From Phalacrocorax aristotelis (Eukaryota; Chordata; Aves; Suliformes; Phalacrocoracidae), in the NCBI RefSeq assembly GCF_949628215.1, contig NC_134282.1, forward strand, positions 5,665,223 to 5,729,222: a stretch of 64,000 nt of DNA, given 5' to 3'. The notes beneath the pieces were generated by a model. That model saw nothing but the letters and a program-made list of their open reading frames with translations. It was not told where the DNA came from and made no database searches. Shown piece after piece: positions 1 through 12,545 of this stretch (position 1 is the stretch's first letter; the number at the start of each line of letters is the position of its first letter). Position numbers and translations under genes: made by a program.

Positions 1-1182
1 AGGTGCTGTAACCAGGAGTAGTTCCTTTAGTAGGTTGGCTCAAATATTATACATTGCTGCTGTCCAAATCTCTCCTGTATATTCCTCAAAGCGATCCAGG
101 TTTGATGGGTGCCCTTCTGCTGGCAGCAGTACCTAACCCCAAATAACTTGGTCACAAGCAGCTTTTGCCTCCTCTTGGAAGCAACTGCTAAATATAGTCC
201 CCTGCTACTAATGTTGTCGAGAAGGCTGCTGCTGTTCAGGTGAATGTGACAGCAGCTGCTAGAGGGAGGGAGCCCTGTTGGAAGTAGCAGTCTCATCCTT
301 GCTCTTTTGTGGTTTCCTCCCTACAGTTGGATTTGATCCTAGAGGTCTTTTCCAACCTTAATAATTCGATGATTCTTTGTGGCAGGGGTAGGCGGCAGCA
401 CTGAGTGGTGAATGCTTCCCAGCCAGGTGAGACAGTGTTTTCCCATGGGCGGAGCTGTACAGGCTTTCAGAAGCATCTTGCCCAGCTTGCAGGGCACCGA
501 TTGGAGCAGATGTGCATAACAGCGATCTCCAAAAGAAAATCAGGCACACCTCTTTTTTTTTTTGCACCTAACCATAAAAGGGCACGGAAGGGGAGGGAAA
601 GTGCTGACATAAAAGAAAGAAGCAATAGATCAAGATCTGAACATCTGGAAGACAGATTCAGTGCGGCCTGCTCTCTTCAAGGATGGAGTTGGAAGAGATT
701 ACTCTTTGCTCCCAATCCCCCCTTGCTCTTTCGTGGTTTCCCAGGAGGTGTTGGCAGCAGGATCTGCTGGGAAAACATGGACAAAGTTCCTGTTAAATAC
801 CTACATCGCATATCGGAACTGAAATAGCTCTAGGAGTACGCAGCGGGGTGGAAGTGCTGGGAATGACTCCTTGCTGTGTTGTGACACTCTCACTATGAAG
901 GACAAGTTGAAACATGGAATGGCAATCTAAATATATTAACTAACGATGAGACGGTCTGTGAAAAGTGTGGGTAAAAGTTAAACGTGGTCGCAGAGGAAGT
1001 GAGTTTCCTCATTGTTGGGTGGTTTTGGTTTTTTCCTCCCTTAACCTCTCTGTGCCCTCCCCTCCCTTTCTTTTGAATCTTCATTCTGTAAAAGCGTAGC
1101 TGTGAAAATGCGTGCGTTTATGCCACAGGCTACTTTTTTGAAAGGCAAGTAAAATAATACAGAGCGTCTCTGTACTTTGTAG
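1..1182 (+). other. GOLIM4: GOLIM4 intron (3' part)
   Basis: This is non-coding sequence upstream of the first GOLIM4 exon in the window. I see no further GOLIM4 exon in it: no acidic, glutamine-rich reading frame flanked by splice sites. It contains a short CR1 3' end at about 326-376. The last bases before 1183 form a usable acceptor (pyrimidine-rich, ending TTTGTAG). The longest open frame here (405-827) has no recognisable domain and looks like chance. Confidence 0.75.
326..376 (+). mobile_element. CR1 LINE, 3'-terminal fragment (sense)
   Basis: The segment reads like the 3' end of an avian CR1: a TTGGA..TTGATCCTAGAGGTC core, then TTTTCCAACCTTAATAATTC and degenerate ATTCTATG octamers (ATTCGATG, ATTCT). 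It is the reverse complement of the same terminal sequence in the antisense copy at 49129. Only about 50 bp are recognisable, so it is a heavily 5'-truncated or decayed copy inside a GOLIM4 intron. Confidence 0.8.
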
Positions 1183-1263
1183 ATCCAGGAAGATTTGACT
1201 GAAGAGAAGAAACGAGAACTGGAGCGCAACGCTGAAGAGCCATATGGTGAAAACGATGAAAAT
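1183..1263 (+). CDS. GOLIM4: GOLIM4 penultimate coding exon
   Basis: This 81-nt exon encodes 27 residues, starting IQEDLTEEKKRELE and ending PYGENDEN. It matches the C-terminal acidic luminal tail of GOLIM4/GPP130, whose human form has the closely similar QEDLTEEKKRELE...YGENDEN. It is bounded by a TTTGTAG acceptor and an AAT|GTAAGT donor and is in phase 0 at both ends. GOLIM4 is a type II membrane protein of the cis-Golgi that cycles through endosomes; the family is known for pH- and manganese-sensitive trafficking. The luminal stem is coiled coil and the tail is strongly acidic. Earlier exons, including the transmembrane segment, lie left of the window. Identification is by recalled sequence similarity and by SERPINI1 as neighbour. 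Confidence 0.93.
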
Positions 1264-1606
1264 GTAAGTACTGTGTAAACCCACAAACCTGGTGACACGA
1301 TTAAACACTGAACATAGCTGCGATCGTGTCACAGTGCTATTATGTAACAACGTAGCTTCCTTTAGATCAGAGACCTTAAAATTTCACGCTGTCCCAGCTT
1401 CCTCGTGCTCATCCTTCCACCCCCACATCCATTCCTGCTGCCTGGGGATCTTTGGAAATCTTTTCTGTCTGTCGGCTCTCACAACTCAGCTGACGGTCGT
1501 TCTTCCCTCCCCTTCATTGCCCCAGAATAAACTACAAGGAAGCTGGCAGTTGCACTGAACCTGGGGTTTTTTGGTTTGTTTTGTTTTGTTGTTTTCCTCC
1601 AATCAG
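1264..1606 (+). other. GOLIM4: GOLIM4 last intron
   Basis: A 343-bp intron with donor GTAAGT and acceptor TTTTCCTCCAATCAG. A T/G-rich stretch (runs of TTTTG around 1567-1592) serves as the polypyrimidine tract. No other feature is evident. Confidence 0.9.
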
Positions 1607-1762
1607 GCGGATGAAAAGAATAACGGCGGGGCAGATCAAGAGCAAGAAATGCAAGAAGAGAACAACCAGAAAGACGCTCGTGAAGAAAACTACGAGGAAG
1701 AAGAGGAGGAGGAGGAAGGTAGAGCGGTTGCAGCAAAAACTCGTAGACGAGGGGAGATGTAG
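1607..1762 (+). CDS. GOLIM4: GOLIM4 last coding exon, C-terminus
   Basis: The exon holds 51 codons and a TAG stop, read in phase 0 from the AATCAG acceptor. It starts ADEKNNGGADQEQE and ends with the GOLIM4 C-terminus: a run of eight glutamates after a tyrosine (codons 1694-1717), then GRAVAAKTRRRGEM. The human protein ends with the same layout, an acidic run followed by a short basic stretch and an EM end. The frame stays open through the purine-rich GAA/GAG run without frameshift, so the copy looks functional. The acidic tail lies in the Golgi lumen. The poly-glutamate run is an imperfect trinucleotide repeat and could vary in length between individuals. Confidence 0.95.
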   Translation, partial: ADEKNNGGADQEQEMQEENNQKDAREENYEEEEEEEEGRAVAAKTRRRGEM

Positions 1763-3548
1763 TCCTCTCTCTCCTTTTTCTTTTTTTTTTTCTTTTTTTT
1801 TTTTTTCAGCACAAATTCCTGGTTTTGTTTTTTAAAAAAACCCAACAACTTTTTTTAGGATATTTAATTTCAAAAAAAAGCTTGTTTTACACTTTTTACT
1901 TTTCTATTAGATGCTCTCATACGTTTATATGAATACGGTATTTTGATACTCTAGATTAGGATTTCTTTTCTATTAAACCTGTACATAAACAGACATCATG
2001 TAGGTTTAATCTTTCATAATTCCGGGCATGTTTTATAAAGGCCAATTTGGAATACACTTTCACCTCGTCCAGGTCTGACGGAGATGTTGGGTCTGACTTC
2101 AGAGACCTTCAGCATCTGAGGGAACACATCTAGTGCCTAAACCCAGTCGCCGTTAGTCACTCCAGCTGTCAGTGTCTTCCTTGACACGACTCTCGGGACT
2201 AACGGCTGGCCGCACGACCGGTCCAGGGCACGGCCTGCGGTGCTCGCAGAGGCCGTGGGGTAGTTTCATTCATTATACTCTCATGAGATTCTTCAGATCC
2301 TTGAAGATAAGCACATGCCTAGCTATTTGCAGGACCAGGCCTTTTATAGGTGCAGAACAGTTATAAAATATGCAAGTTTTACAAGCCTTCAAAATACAGC
2401 CAGGTTAACAGCTGTTAATTTTGGCAGCTGTTTATATACAGTTAAATTATGCATTTATTTTAACGAGCATACCTAGGTACTTCAATTACATGCACTACAT
2501 AGCAGATAATGCAAATGGTGGTATGCCGAGATGAGATGTGAGCTAGAAACCAATTTAGACTTGAAGATCCATGATGGCAAATCAGAACACTACGGCTGTC
2601 ACACGAGCGGAGATTTACAGAAGGAACAATTTTGTTGTCCTGGTTGATATATAAAATATTTGACTGGAGAAATATGATTACACCGCCTGAGTGACAGGCT
2701 TTCCAGAGACTGTAGAGAGGGTTAAGGCATGTTAACCGAGCTGACGTGTTTGGTGCAAGATGTTGAACTAAGGCCTTTACCTTCTTTTACTTATTTATTT
2801 TTAAGCCTATGCTGGAAGGATTTCTGTGTCCCCTAGCGTGAAAATCAGGCTGGAGACAAATCCCACAGAAGCTTTTTGTTTGAACAGCAAACATCTCTAG
2901 CACTGCATGCCGAAATGTGGGGGGGGGATGACACAAAACCTGTGCCTTGGTAGGCTGCTAGGAACATAACCACAGTGCATGAATATATACAATATTTGTA
3001 TTGGTACAGACCCTAGTTATTTAATATATGTTAAAAGGAGAATGGGAATCTGGATTTCCTAGGCTCTGCCCCATTGCTGGAAATGAGGCACACAGTAGCT
3101 CCCCGTCAAAGTGTGTGTTAATATATAAAAGGAGAGGGTTCGGGATTTTTTTCCCCTTTTTTAATAATGATGCATAACAATGTTTTTAGTTTAACTTTTT
3201 ATATGAATGTAATAATTCATTTTTCTACTAACTCAATTATATTATGTTTTATAGTTGGTTTCCATTCTTTGCAATTTTCCTAAATGTCCCAGACACAGTG
3301 CTTATGTTTCATAGGAGTATTTTTGTCAGCGAGTATCTTGGGTTTTCTAGTTACCATAAATCAGATTTACCTTATGTATAAAAAAAAAGTTTACATGATA
3401 CTGTAAAATGTATAATATGTACATAATCTTCAGAATACAATTATTTTGGTAAATTGGCCTGTATTTTTAATGTCATGGTTGCAGTATTTAATTATTTGAG
3501 GCATAATAAAACTTGACTGCAGTCAATAAACTAGAATATAGTCACTGA
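1763..3548 (+). other. GOLIM4: GOLIM4 3' UTR
   Basis: The sequence from the stop codon to the inferred cleavage site is about 1.8 kb, AT-rich and without an exon-like frame. It begins with long T tracts (about 1780-1806). Later parts contain AT-rich and ATTTA-like stretches (around 2455, 2790 and 3160-3250), as is common in long vertebrate 3' UTRs. The 3' boundary is inferred from the poly(A) signals at 3505-3530 and the following G/T-rich sequence; cleavage probably falls near 3545-3555. Confidence 0.75.
3505..3530 (+). terminator. GOLIM4: GOLIM4 poly(A) signals (two AATAAA)
   Basis: Two canonical AATAAA hexamers lie 20 bp apart, at 3505-3510 and 3525-3530. About 30 bp after the second comes a G/T-rich element (GTGTGGTGGTTTGTTTT, 3559-3575), the expected downstream element for cleavage. 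This fits a single 3' end with two overlapping signals. Confidence 0.8.
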
Positions 3549-3769
3549 ACTTTCACAAGTGTGGTGGTTTGTTTTAGTTTTCCTGATGTCTGCGTTCACA
3601 CTCTATTTTAACAGAGCACAGCGGGGACTGGCAGAGAGAGGGAGGGAGCTCGGAGCCCCGACGGTGTTTGCGGTGAAGCGGAGCAGGGTTAGGAGCACCA
3701 TTAGCAATAGGGGCGGTTTTCACAGCCTGTAAATAAGCTCTTTACATCGTCATTTAAAGAATTATTCGG

Positions 3770-3789
3770 GCTCGGGCTGCAGCCCGAGC
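3770..3789. repeat. Perfect 20-bp palindrome
   Basis: The sequence GCTCGGGCTGCAGCCCGAGC equals its own reverse complement over all 20 bases, centred on a PstI-type CTGCAG. The next outer pair no longer matches. It lies about 220 bp past the GOLIM4 poly(A) site. No function is known. Confidence 0.85.
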
Positions 3790-5875
3790 GATACAGTGTC
3801 TTAGCCTTGTGTATCAGACGCGGGTCTGGGACAGAGGAGCAGGGAGGGAGAGCCCAAGCCCTTTTCCACACGAGCTTCTCGCACAAACGGGACCAGTTGT
3901 CCCCTCCCCTGCCCACCCCACGGTGCGAGAGGCCGCCCACGCTGCCCGCATGGGGCCCGCTCGAGCTCGGAGGAGAGCCCTTGCTCCCTGGCAGAGGGAG
4001 AAGGCCTCACCGAAGGTGCAGACACACACTTTCTCGCGCTTACAGCGAGCTGCACGCTCCAGGCATTTATATTCCTGGCTACAGCACTGCCTGTGGAGAA
4101 CAGGGACTGCTCTGCCACGCGTACCGTGCGGAAAAAGCCACTTCCAAAGTAATCTGTGGGTACAAACTAGCTACCAGCACAGCATCTTCGCACCAAAGTA
4201 AGCTGCTGCTTCTCTCTGATTGCTTAAGCAGTTGGCTGGCTACAGATGGTGTTAAACAGGTGCTCGCATGTTCCGCTGGCCTGTGGAGCCTGCCGCTCCC
4301 GCCGCCCCGGGCACACAGCACGCTTCTCTAGCAGCTCCGACCGTAGCCTTTTGTTTACTGTCAGGCTGCGGGGCTTCACTTGGACAGCTTGTGGCTCCAG
4401 CCAGAGGCCAGAGAGACAACAAAGACCTCTGCGTGGAATGAGAAGCTGCAGAATAAGGGCTCCTATTGTGCGTTGTACGAGCCAGTATTCACAGCAGATG
4501 CAATATTTACTTCAGCAAGCATAACAAGTTCACATCTACGGTGAATAGTCTTAATGAAAGCCTGTTCTGTCCTTAATCAAGGGCCTATTCATTTCAGACA
4601 AGAGTTACTTGACTGAAGATCAACTTTCCGAGTAAGACTTCAGGCTTGGCTGACGAGAACGGTGTGTAGCCTCCGTAACGCGCCCCAGCCACCACTCTGG
4701 CGACAACTGATGGTGCTTTCCCACGCCTCCCTGGCCAGCGTTGCTCCCTGCCAGCCTCTTGGAGCTCAGGTTGGCATGACCCCAAACACAATTAATTCCT
4801 CAGTTCTTCTCGTGTTTTTTGCAAAGGCTAAGGGGAAACCACGCGGGACCCCACACAACTGCCTGATCTGCGTCTGCGCATCCTAAAACGCTTCTGGCCT
4901 CTTCACCTGACGCGCGTCACTTAGCGCCGGACCGTGTGGTCCCGTTTGGTAGATGAGGTGGTGGCGGGAAGGGGGACCCACGCAGCTGGTCCTCATCGCC
5001 ACAGGATGTCTCCTGGGGTACGGGGGATGCTGAACGCTTTGCTAAATCGAGGAATTAATGTGTTCATGTGACCTAAAAATAAACTGGAGATGGCCCACAG
5101 CTCTGGCCTTGTGGCCGTACGGAATGAATGGCAGGAGGAAACGCTGTTTTACTGCTCACAGAGCGTGACTCCCAGCATGATGCTGCGGCAGCGAGGACTA
5201 ACGAGAGTCCCACAGCAACAGCGTGAAAGGACGAATTGAAAGGGAACAGTTGCATCGCTTCTGGATTTGGTAGCAGCAAGACACCTATTGGCGAACTGTG
5301 CCCAGGTCTAGCATCCTCTCGCCAAAATATTGGAGACCATTCGGAGAACAGGGTGAGCGTGATGGGAAAACTCGGCTTATAGAAAGAAAGTTCATGCTAG
5401 AGTCAGCTCAGGAAAGAAATGTTGGGGGGACTCCATCGTGGGCTAGGAGACCCCTCAGAGGCAGCCAACTGGTGAGACTGGAGGCCTCGGCCTCCCAAAG
5501 GAAAACAAAAGGAAACCCCACAATAAAATTCAGGCCAGAAAGATGGCGTAAGTGCTTAGTAATGGAATTAATTAGTCATTGCAGGAATTATTTTAAAGGC
5601 CATGATGAATTCTTTGTCACTAGACATCTCTTAAAAGTCTTTCTAGTTCAGCCCCAGCTTGGACATCACAAGAGAAGTCCTACTGCCTACGATAAATCGA
5701 CAGGTCAGTCAAGGGGATCGTAACGGCATGCTCCAGCCATAAAATACATGAAACAATAACACTCAGTGCAAAGAAAATAAAACCCAGCGGAATTCATTCT
5801 GCAGGTCGGGAAATCCTCCAGCGTCTCAGATACAACATTATGGCTCCACAGCTCACCTCAGGGAAAGGACCGCTC

Positions 5876-6036
5876 CTTGCCACGTCGCCCCTCGCAGCTC
5901 CGCGTGCGTCAGGGCGTTTGAAACCGCCCGCAGGCTAAAGGCTACCACGTGCCGGCCGGCAGCTTCCCAGCGCCGGCGTGCAAAGCGCGCGCTTCGCAGC
6001 CAGGTCGTGTCCGAGTCTGTTAAATGCCGGCAGGCT
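5876..6036. promoter_or_regulatory. Small CpG-dense patch with E-box
   Basis: By hand count this 160-bp stretch holds about 22 CpG dinucleotides, in clusters such as GCGCGCGC and GCCGGCCGGC. This is far denser than the flanking AT-rich DNA. It includes a CACGTG E-box at 5946-5951. Unmethylated CpG clusters often mark promoters or enhancers, but no exon or donor is visible beside it. The regulatory call is inference; it may only be a local GC-rich patch, common in bird genomes. Confidence 0.3.
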
Positions 6037-9000
6037 AACTTAAGGCTCGATCTAACCCAAGCTGAAAAGCGAGTTAGATATCTCTACTTTAAAGCAAACA
6101 TTTAAAAAAAACAAAATGGCTGTGATTAGGAACGAAGCGCACAGACGCACTTGGCATTGAAGTACAAACTAGTTTCTGACAAGTTTTATCCCCTTTTGCT
6201 GCAGGTTTTCGTGACAAAGGAGCTGCAGAGCCATCGCTGCTAACAACGACCTTCACTCAGCTTTTCAAGTCTGAGCACGTAAAATGTGTTTACTGTGTGC
6301 ACAGAACTTCTTACTCTGCTACATGCAAGAGATAAATTTCTGTTCTTACAGCCAAAATATTTGCAGGGTGAAGAGAATGAGGAACCCAAAGCTGCGTATC
6401 CAGAGCAAGATAAAGTCGCCTTCAGTACACCTGACGCATCGTCAGCCTTCAGACAGGTTTCCCTTCCCTTCCACAGTTCTTGCTTTAATAGTTCTCGCTG
6501 GTTCAAATGCAAAATTATGCGTTATTTTCTCATCATTGTTACTTCTAAAGGGAATAAAAACCCAAATTACTTTGCCATATCTACTAAGAAAGTATTTTTA
6601 AATTTTTGTTAGAAGTTCAGCATATTAAAGGTATTTATCAGCTCCGTCGTAGCCGGGGATTCAGCCGACAAGATTAGCAATGCCTCTACCTGTTTCTACG
6701 GGCTGAAACGCACAATAGAAACCTGCGATTCCTTGAAACACAATCATTGCACTGTAATAAATACTTTGTTCTCAAAGCATCTACCTGCAGATCTCAAACC
6801 CTTTCTTAGAGAGAGGCACAGGGGCAAGGCAGCACAAGGGGTTTGGAAGAGGTTTGAGGGGAAACCTGAGGGCAGAGGCCAGACCGGGGCTGAGTTTAGC
6901 CCCGGAGTCCTGCTGTACCTTCTGATAGCGATCAGCGATATTAAGCTGTATCTTGGGCATGTTTTCAACCACACAGCAAAATGGTTTTATCAGCTCAAAA
7001 AAATATTTTGCAACAGATTTTTGACCTGGTGCTGATCTCTCACTGTTATTCTTACAGAGCTTGTTTATACACGGTCCTGGCCTTCCTTTGCATCGCCTCC
7101 GACGTCAGTAGGGCCTGTGCGTTTCCCTAGCTCCGTATCTACATTTCAAGCGCACGGATTAATGCTCCACCAAAATTTCAGGCATGGAAAAACTACCAGG
7201 TCATTTCTTCATTGTAAGTGCTGTGTATGTCACAACCACAGCATCACAGAATGCCTTGAAAACGCTCACGGTGCCCCCAAAGCCGCAGAGGCAGACCCTC
7301 CAGCGAATGTCCGTCACAGAGCTAACCGGCCAGAAAAGCCACCGTTTTCATAGTTACTTTCAGTGATTAATCAACACAATTCTGAGCATTTTCACAGCCC
7401 TACAGACTTTCACAGGATGCCCACAAACAGCCCTGCTGCTTCAAGTTGGGCAGGAGCCCCCATCCCAACCAGCCGTGCCGACGCAGGAGTGCTGCCTCGC
7501 TTGCGCACCTACCTGTGCTGGCCCGTCCGTCTCTAGGCACCGCTCACGGCGGGGAAATACAGCCCTTTCCCCCCAGTGGTTCTCGATAAAACAAACCATT
7601 GCTGCCTGCAGAACAATGCAGCCAGTTCCACTCCTGCTGCCCGTCACCGTACCACGGTCGGTGCTCGATTGAACGGAAGCATCTTTGATTTCTACAAACC
7701 TGTGAGTCACAAGCACTGGTAAAGCTTTTGAGGTAAAAAGAAAGGACTCCGATGGCCAACAGCAGGGATTGGCTCAGGCCTTAGCGCCTACGTGAGATGA
7801 CTCCCCCGCCACCTAAGCTCTCGGTTTATTTGTTTCTCTGTCTGAAAACGGGCCTGCAGGACGGCCACCAGCCACCCAGAGCAACGCTCGTTTTTGCAGT
7901 TCTGCGGGCAACGCGCTCGATCACCACGCGCGGCGCAAAGCGCGGGCCGTTCCACTTCCCTCTTTGGTGGCTGAGCCCTTGTGATTCCTTGGTCGCATTT
8001 GGTAAGAACGTGCTGTAATGGTGCTTTTTAGGAGCGATGCTCTTCTACTCCAGGCTGCGTGAAGAAACAAACGACTCCCTGCAGCACAGAGAAAAATGAA
8101 AGTGTTGACTCTGGTCAGAGGTACACAACGAGCTGCTCTGTGATTTGTTTATGCTTCTCTGTCCTTTTCCCAGAGGGAAAAGGCAACTGTAAGGATGTGC
8201 TTCCTCAAAAAACTTCTGCACAAAGCAAAATTTCACAGCTAAGGATCAGGGCTGAGCTCTTGGTGTGCCACAGGTCAGGGCCCAGCTGCCAAGCAAGCCA
8301 CTGGCATTGTCATATTAATTACCCTTTCCTAGATCTTTGTAGGGGCATCTCATGTCTTCAGCGTTGTGCAGGAGGCTTGTGTAATTCACCAACCCTTCCT
8401 CCCGCAGAGGATGAGGTCAAAGACTAGAAGCAGACGGCCAGGGCCGGGCCAGCAGCCCCTGCTGCTGAGGGCGGTGGTGGCGAGAGATGTGGCTCCGCCG
8501 CCGCCCCGGCCCCGCAGCCTCTCTTCTCAAACAAGCGAAAATACCTACCGTATAACCCGCTGCACAAACACAAAGGCGGGGTTAGGGGACCTCACGCATC
8601 AGAGGCCAAACAAATCGGAGGGCCTGTGTTTACATTAGTGTATCTCTAAAGGCTGCTGGCTTTTACCATGAATTTCCATGGCATCCAATGGAAACATCCC
8701 TCTCCTGATCCAGGATTTCAGTTTACATCACAAATAAGTTACCGCTCATATTCATGTCAAAGCTGACCATTTCACATTAGTCCGTGAGCTGCAATTAAGA
8801 TCTTAACTATGAATTGAAGTAGATAAAAAAGGTGAGCTTTAATGAAAGGTTAAACTTCACTGCGAATTTTCTGCACTGCCTCGTGTCAGGGGAGCAGAGA
8901 GAGTCCTAGATAGCGTTTTGGTAAAGGCAGCATCCTTAATTAAAGAACAAAGGATATTGTTAGCTGTTTGTCAGAACAGAATCGCCAAAGCTGTGTAAAA

Positions 9001-12000
9001 GAAAGATTATGAAATTAATTCACAGACTATTTGGAATACGCTATTCCACTGGTGACAAAGAGAATGGGGAGACCTGCAGTTTCTCCCTGACCTGTAGGAA
9101 AGACCAGCTCCATCTTTCCTGGCGAGAGCTGCAAAGTACCTTTCTAAAGCAGTAACTGTGAATAACCCAGGTCAGCCCTGTGCAAGACACTGCTGATTGC
9201 AGAAGCCCCGAGCTGTTTGTGTACGGGAGATCCTGCAAGCTGAATGCCAGCAGCCCGGCCACATTACAGGGAGCCGATTTTCCGGTGGTTTATTGCGACA
9301 GGTACGGAATGCGATGGCTCCTATACATTAAGCTGAGATGGTTTATAATACTGAGCAGCATCCTCACACTCAAACAAATCCTACCTGGATTTAGCTTCGC
9401 TAGTAGTTTTATTCTGTAATGCCAAGGAATAAAACCAGTATCTGAGAAGACACAGAGGGGATCAGAGTATTCATTTAAAAGTTGGTGCAGAGCACAAGTG
9501 GGAGGCGGACCCTCGCCAGACACCTCGGCGCACCTCAGCAGGATCTACTAAGAGCAATAGTGGTGCCGATGAAAACTGCTCTATTTAAGTCACAGAAAAC
9601 CAGGGCTTCTGCCAGGAAACAGATATTAAAGAAAGATTAAAGGAGTTTTCTATTTCACCGCAGGAGTAACCAAGAGGTATTAGAAGCGAGCATATGCAAA
9701 TGCCTGTTGCAGCAGCTCCACCTTTGAAAGCTTAAGAGTGACCTTGTGGCAAGTGCTGGACATCACAGTTGTTTTATCAGCCACAAAGGACAAGCTTAAT
9801 TCAGCAGCATCCGTCGCGCTGGAGCGCCGCTGGGAAGCGGGGGATACGGAAGGGACCTGAGGGGGGGGCAGAAGTGGCATAACTGGGGACACAGCCAGGG
9901 TTACTGTGCCAGAAAAGGGGTACGGATGGAGGACATAAACACGCATGACACCAGGTTTCATTGGCTCGAGTGTCTGTGGAGTAATTTCTGTTACCTTGAA
10001 ATTACACAGGTATGTATAAAAAATATACAGTCATACAGAAATATATATTACATTAAGAAAGTTTGCACTGAATTGTATCTACCTGAACCTTGGGCAAAAG
10101 CCCCTGTAGATGAGCTCAGTTCCGAGTTTCCAGCTACTGCCCTTCTCCTGCAATCAGAGACCTTTATGAATATCTACACCCTACCGGCCTCTTTCATCAA
10201 AGAGCTGCGAAATTACACGGCACGGAAGAGGCAACTGCTCCAGAAGGGATGGAAATGGTTCCACTTCTTGTTTTACTGATATATCAAATGGCCATGCTAT
10301 CCCATCAATTTGCTTATAAAATGAGAGGATGTGGCGCGATAACCAAAGATGTTGAGATGTTTCCAATCTCCAGCTCAATATTTTGATAGGGTTTGAAACG
10401 AATTTGTTGAAAATAATGCTGTAATTGAAGAAAGTCTTTGTAGAAGTGTTATAATTCACAGTGATAAATGTGCAAAGCCACAAACCATATCATTCCTGAA
10501 AAGACATTGAGATTTATTCTGGAGAAAGTTTCTTTAAAATCAGAATATTGGACAACCTGACACCCTTCTGCCATTTAAAAATAATAAAAAAGTTATTTAG
10601 AAAGGAATTACACATCGGTGTTTTTGCGTAGAGGTTCGTAAACTCTACCAGGAGACATTGCCAGCTCTGCTAGCCTGAAAACTGGAAAACTAAGAGACCG
10701 TGCGGGTTATTTGGTGTGGTTCTGTTACAAAGCAAGGTGACTCCGTGCAAGTGTGAGGAAAGAATATGTCATAGCTTCTAGCCTTGCTTCGATTTGCCAT
10801 ATTGATTTTTGACTGTAATGTAATTAGTAGTTCACCAGGTTATTCTGCATGGTGGTTCCACACTGTCAGACATTCCCCTTAGGGCTTGTCCTCACAGCAA
10901 ATGCCATTAAATTCACAATTTACCTTAGTGCCCACTACGTTCCCCGTCCAGACAAACCTTCATGCCATATCGCTTCAGTTAACGTGAAGAACTGTTGGTC
11001 TACCACTACTTAAATGTGACACAGAGCGCTGTTTTCCTATCCTTTCTTACCCTGGTTTTATTTATACTATTTAAGTTTCCTGCCTTCAACAGTTGTTCTT
11101 TGGAGGGCTGGGTTTCCACCACTTCATCCAAGGCTGCATGAATGGCGTTGCTACCTCCGGTCTTCCCAACTGCTTGATTGAGCGTCCTGGATTGAAGCCC
11201 TTTGCAGATAATGTCACTGTTATATTAACCTAAACTCAAAATTTGAGCTGCACATATCTAATCCACGTTGTTAGTGGACCGTCTGCATTATAGGAATTAT
11301 AATCAGTGTCGTAAGGAGTGAAGGAAAGGGGGCATTTTCCTCTTGTTGGATAGCAAAGGTTTCACACCTCATAAACTATTAAATGTTGTAGTACAAAAAA
11401 AAGAAGATATTATTTGAAATTTCTCTGTATCTTAGGAAACTGCTGAAGATTCACGAATATTTCAGAGCGCCCTGGCTTTCTAGAAAACTTCCTTGGTTCT
11501 CTTTGGTGCGCTACAGATGTGGCTATTTTTCATACCAGGTCCAGCATCACAGACACATGGATTAAGATCAAGCGTGGGCTGACTGTATTTTAAGGGGGAA
11601 AGGGGGGCGCACGACGATGACAACACATGATGGGATGGGGGCGAGACTCAACATTGTTCTTTCTATAGGGCAACCCCATGCTCTGCTCAGTTGGTTCACG
11701 TGAACACAGAACAACCTCAATTCCACAAATTGCCAGTTCTTGTTGTGATTAACCTTTTCTACAGCCAAATAGACTTTTGCACAGAACCTGGTCCGCAGAG
11801 TTTCCTGCGTAGCCTCTTGCTCCGTTCACAGCCAGATGAATTTTGCTGCTACGTGCCTCTTGTAGAAAGTGGTATTCATCCTGAGTAAAAGTAGAGTCAG
11901 GTTCCACTTCTCAGAAGTTTTTATTTCCTCACCTTCACGAAATGTTATTTTTTCCTTCTGCTGCTGTTGTTTGGGGACAGTTGTGCCAGGTTAGACTTCC

Positions 12001-12519
12001 AGGGGGTGCTACAGAGGGTCCCTGTCTGTTTACAGATCACTCAGCCACCAATTAACACCCCGTCTGCGCAGCCACCCAACTCCACGGTGCCTCACCAGCA
12101 CACGCCTGGTGCAAGTGGCGGGATTTGCAACGCGACCGAGTTCAGCCCCTCCTCTCTGCCTCTGAACCCCACAAATTTCATCACAGTAAATACACCCAGG
12201 GAAAAGACAGAGAAACAAAGAAACGAGGCTTCAGCCCTCCCAGGAGGGCCTTGGTTTGTTCAGTTCCTTCCGATTTCATAGGGTGATAAAGGCCTTCCAC
12301 GTTTTGTACTACTGGGCCCGTATTCAATAACTGAGCTGCCAGCGAGCAAACTGCATTCGTCCTCTGCAAGGCAGGACAGGACTGTCAGAGACAGAAAATG
12401 GTAAACTTTTAATAAATTTTCCCTATCCCTTACAAGATTTGGGTCCATACAGGCATCACCTCTTGCACGGTACCAACGCAAATTGATTGAACTTCATACA
12501 AATCATTTACGATGTTCTC

Positions 12520-12545
12520 AAAAAAAAAAAAAAAAAAAAAAAAAA
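12520..12545 (+). repeat. Poly(A) tract, 26 bp
   Basis: A run of 26 A residues is followed by GACAG. No retrotransposed gene body, coding frame or clear target-site duplication is visible upstream, so it may be simple slippage or the tail of an unrecognised retrocopy. Confidence 0.85.

Larger units (their letters stand above)
3549..12519. other. Intergenic, no gene supported
   Basis: I find no exon here with both splice sites and a recognisable product on either strand. Open frames of 60-170 codons occur (for example 3807-4331 and 5298-5723), but they overlap others in several frames, lack known motifs and look like chance frames in locally GC-rich DNA. GC- and CpG-rich patches lie around 3.8-4.1, 4.25-4.45, 5.88-6.04 and 8.44-8.52 kb. 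An unannotated non-coding transcript cannot be excluded. Confidence 0.6.

Noticed and set aside
3807-4331. 174-codon + strand open frame downstream of GOLIM4
   Set aside because: Several long frames on both strands overlap in the same GC-rich DNA, with no recognisable motif and no splice sites or poly(A) signal tied to it.
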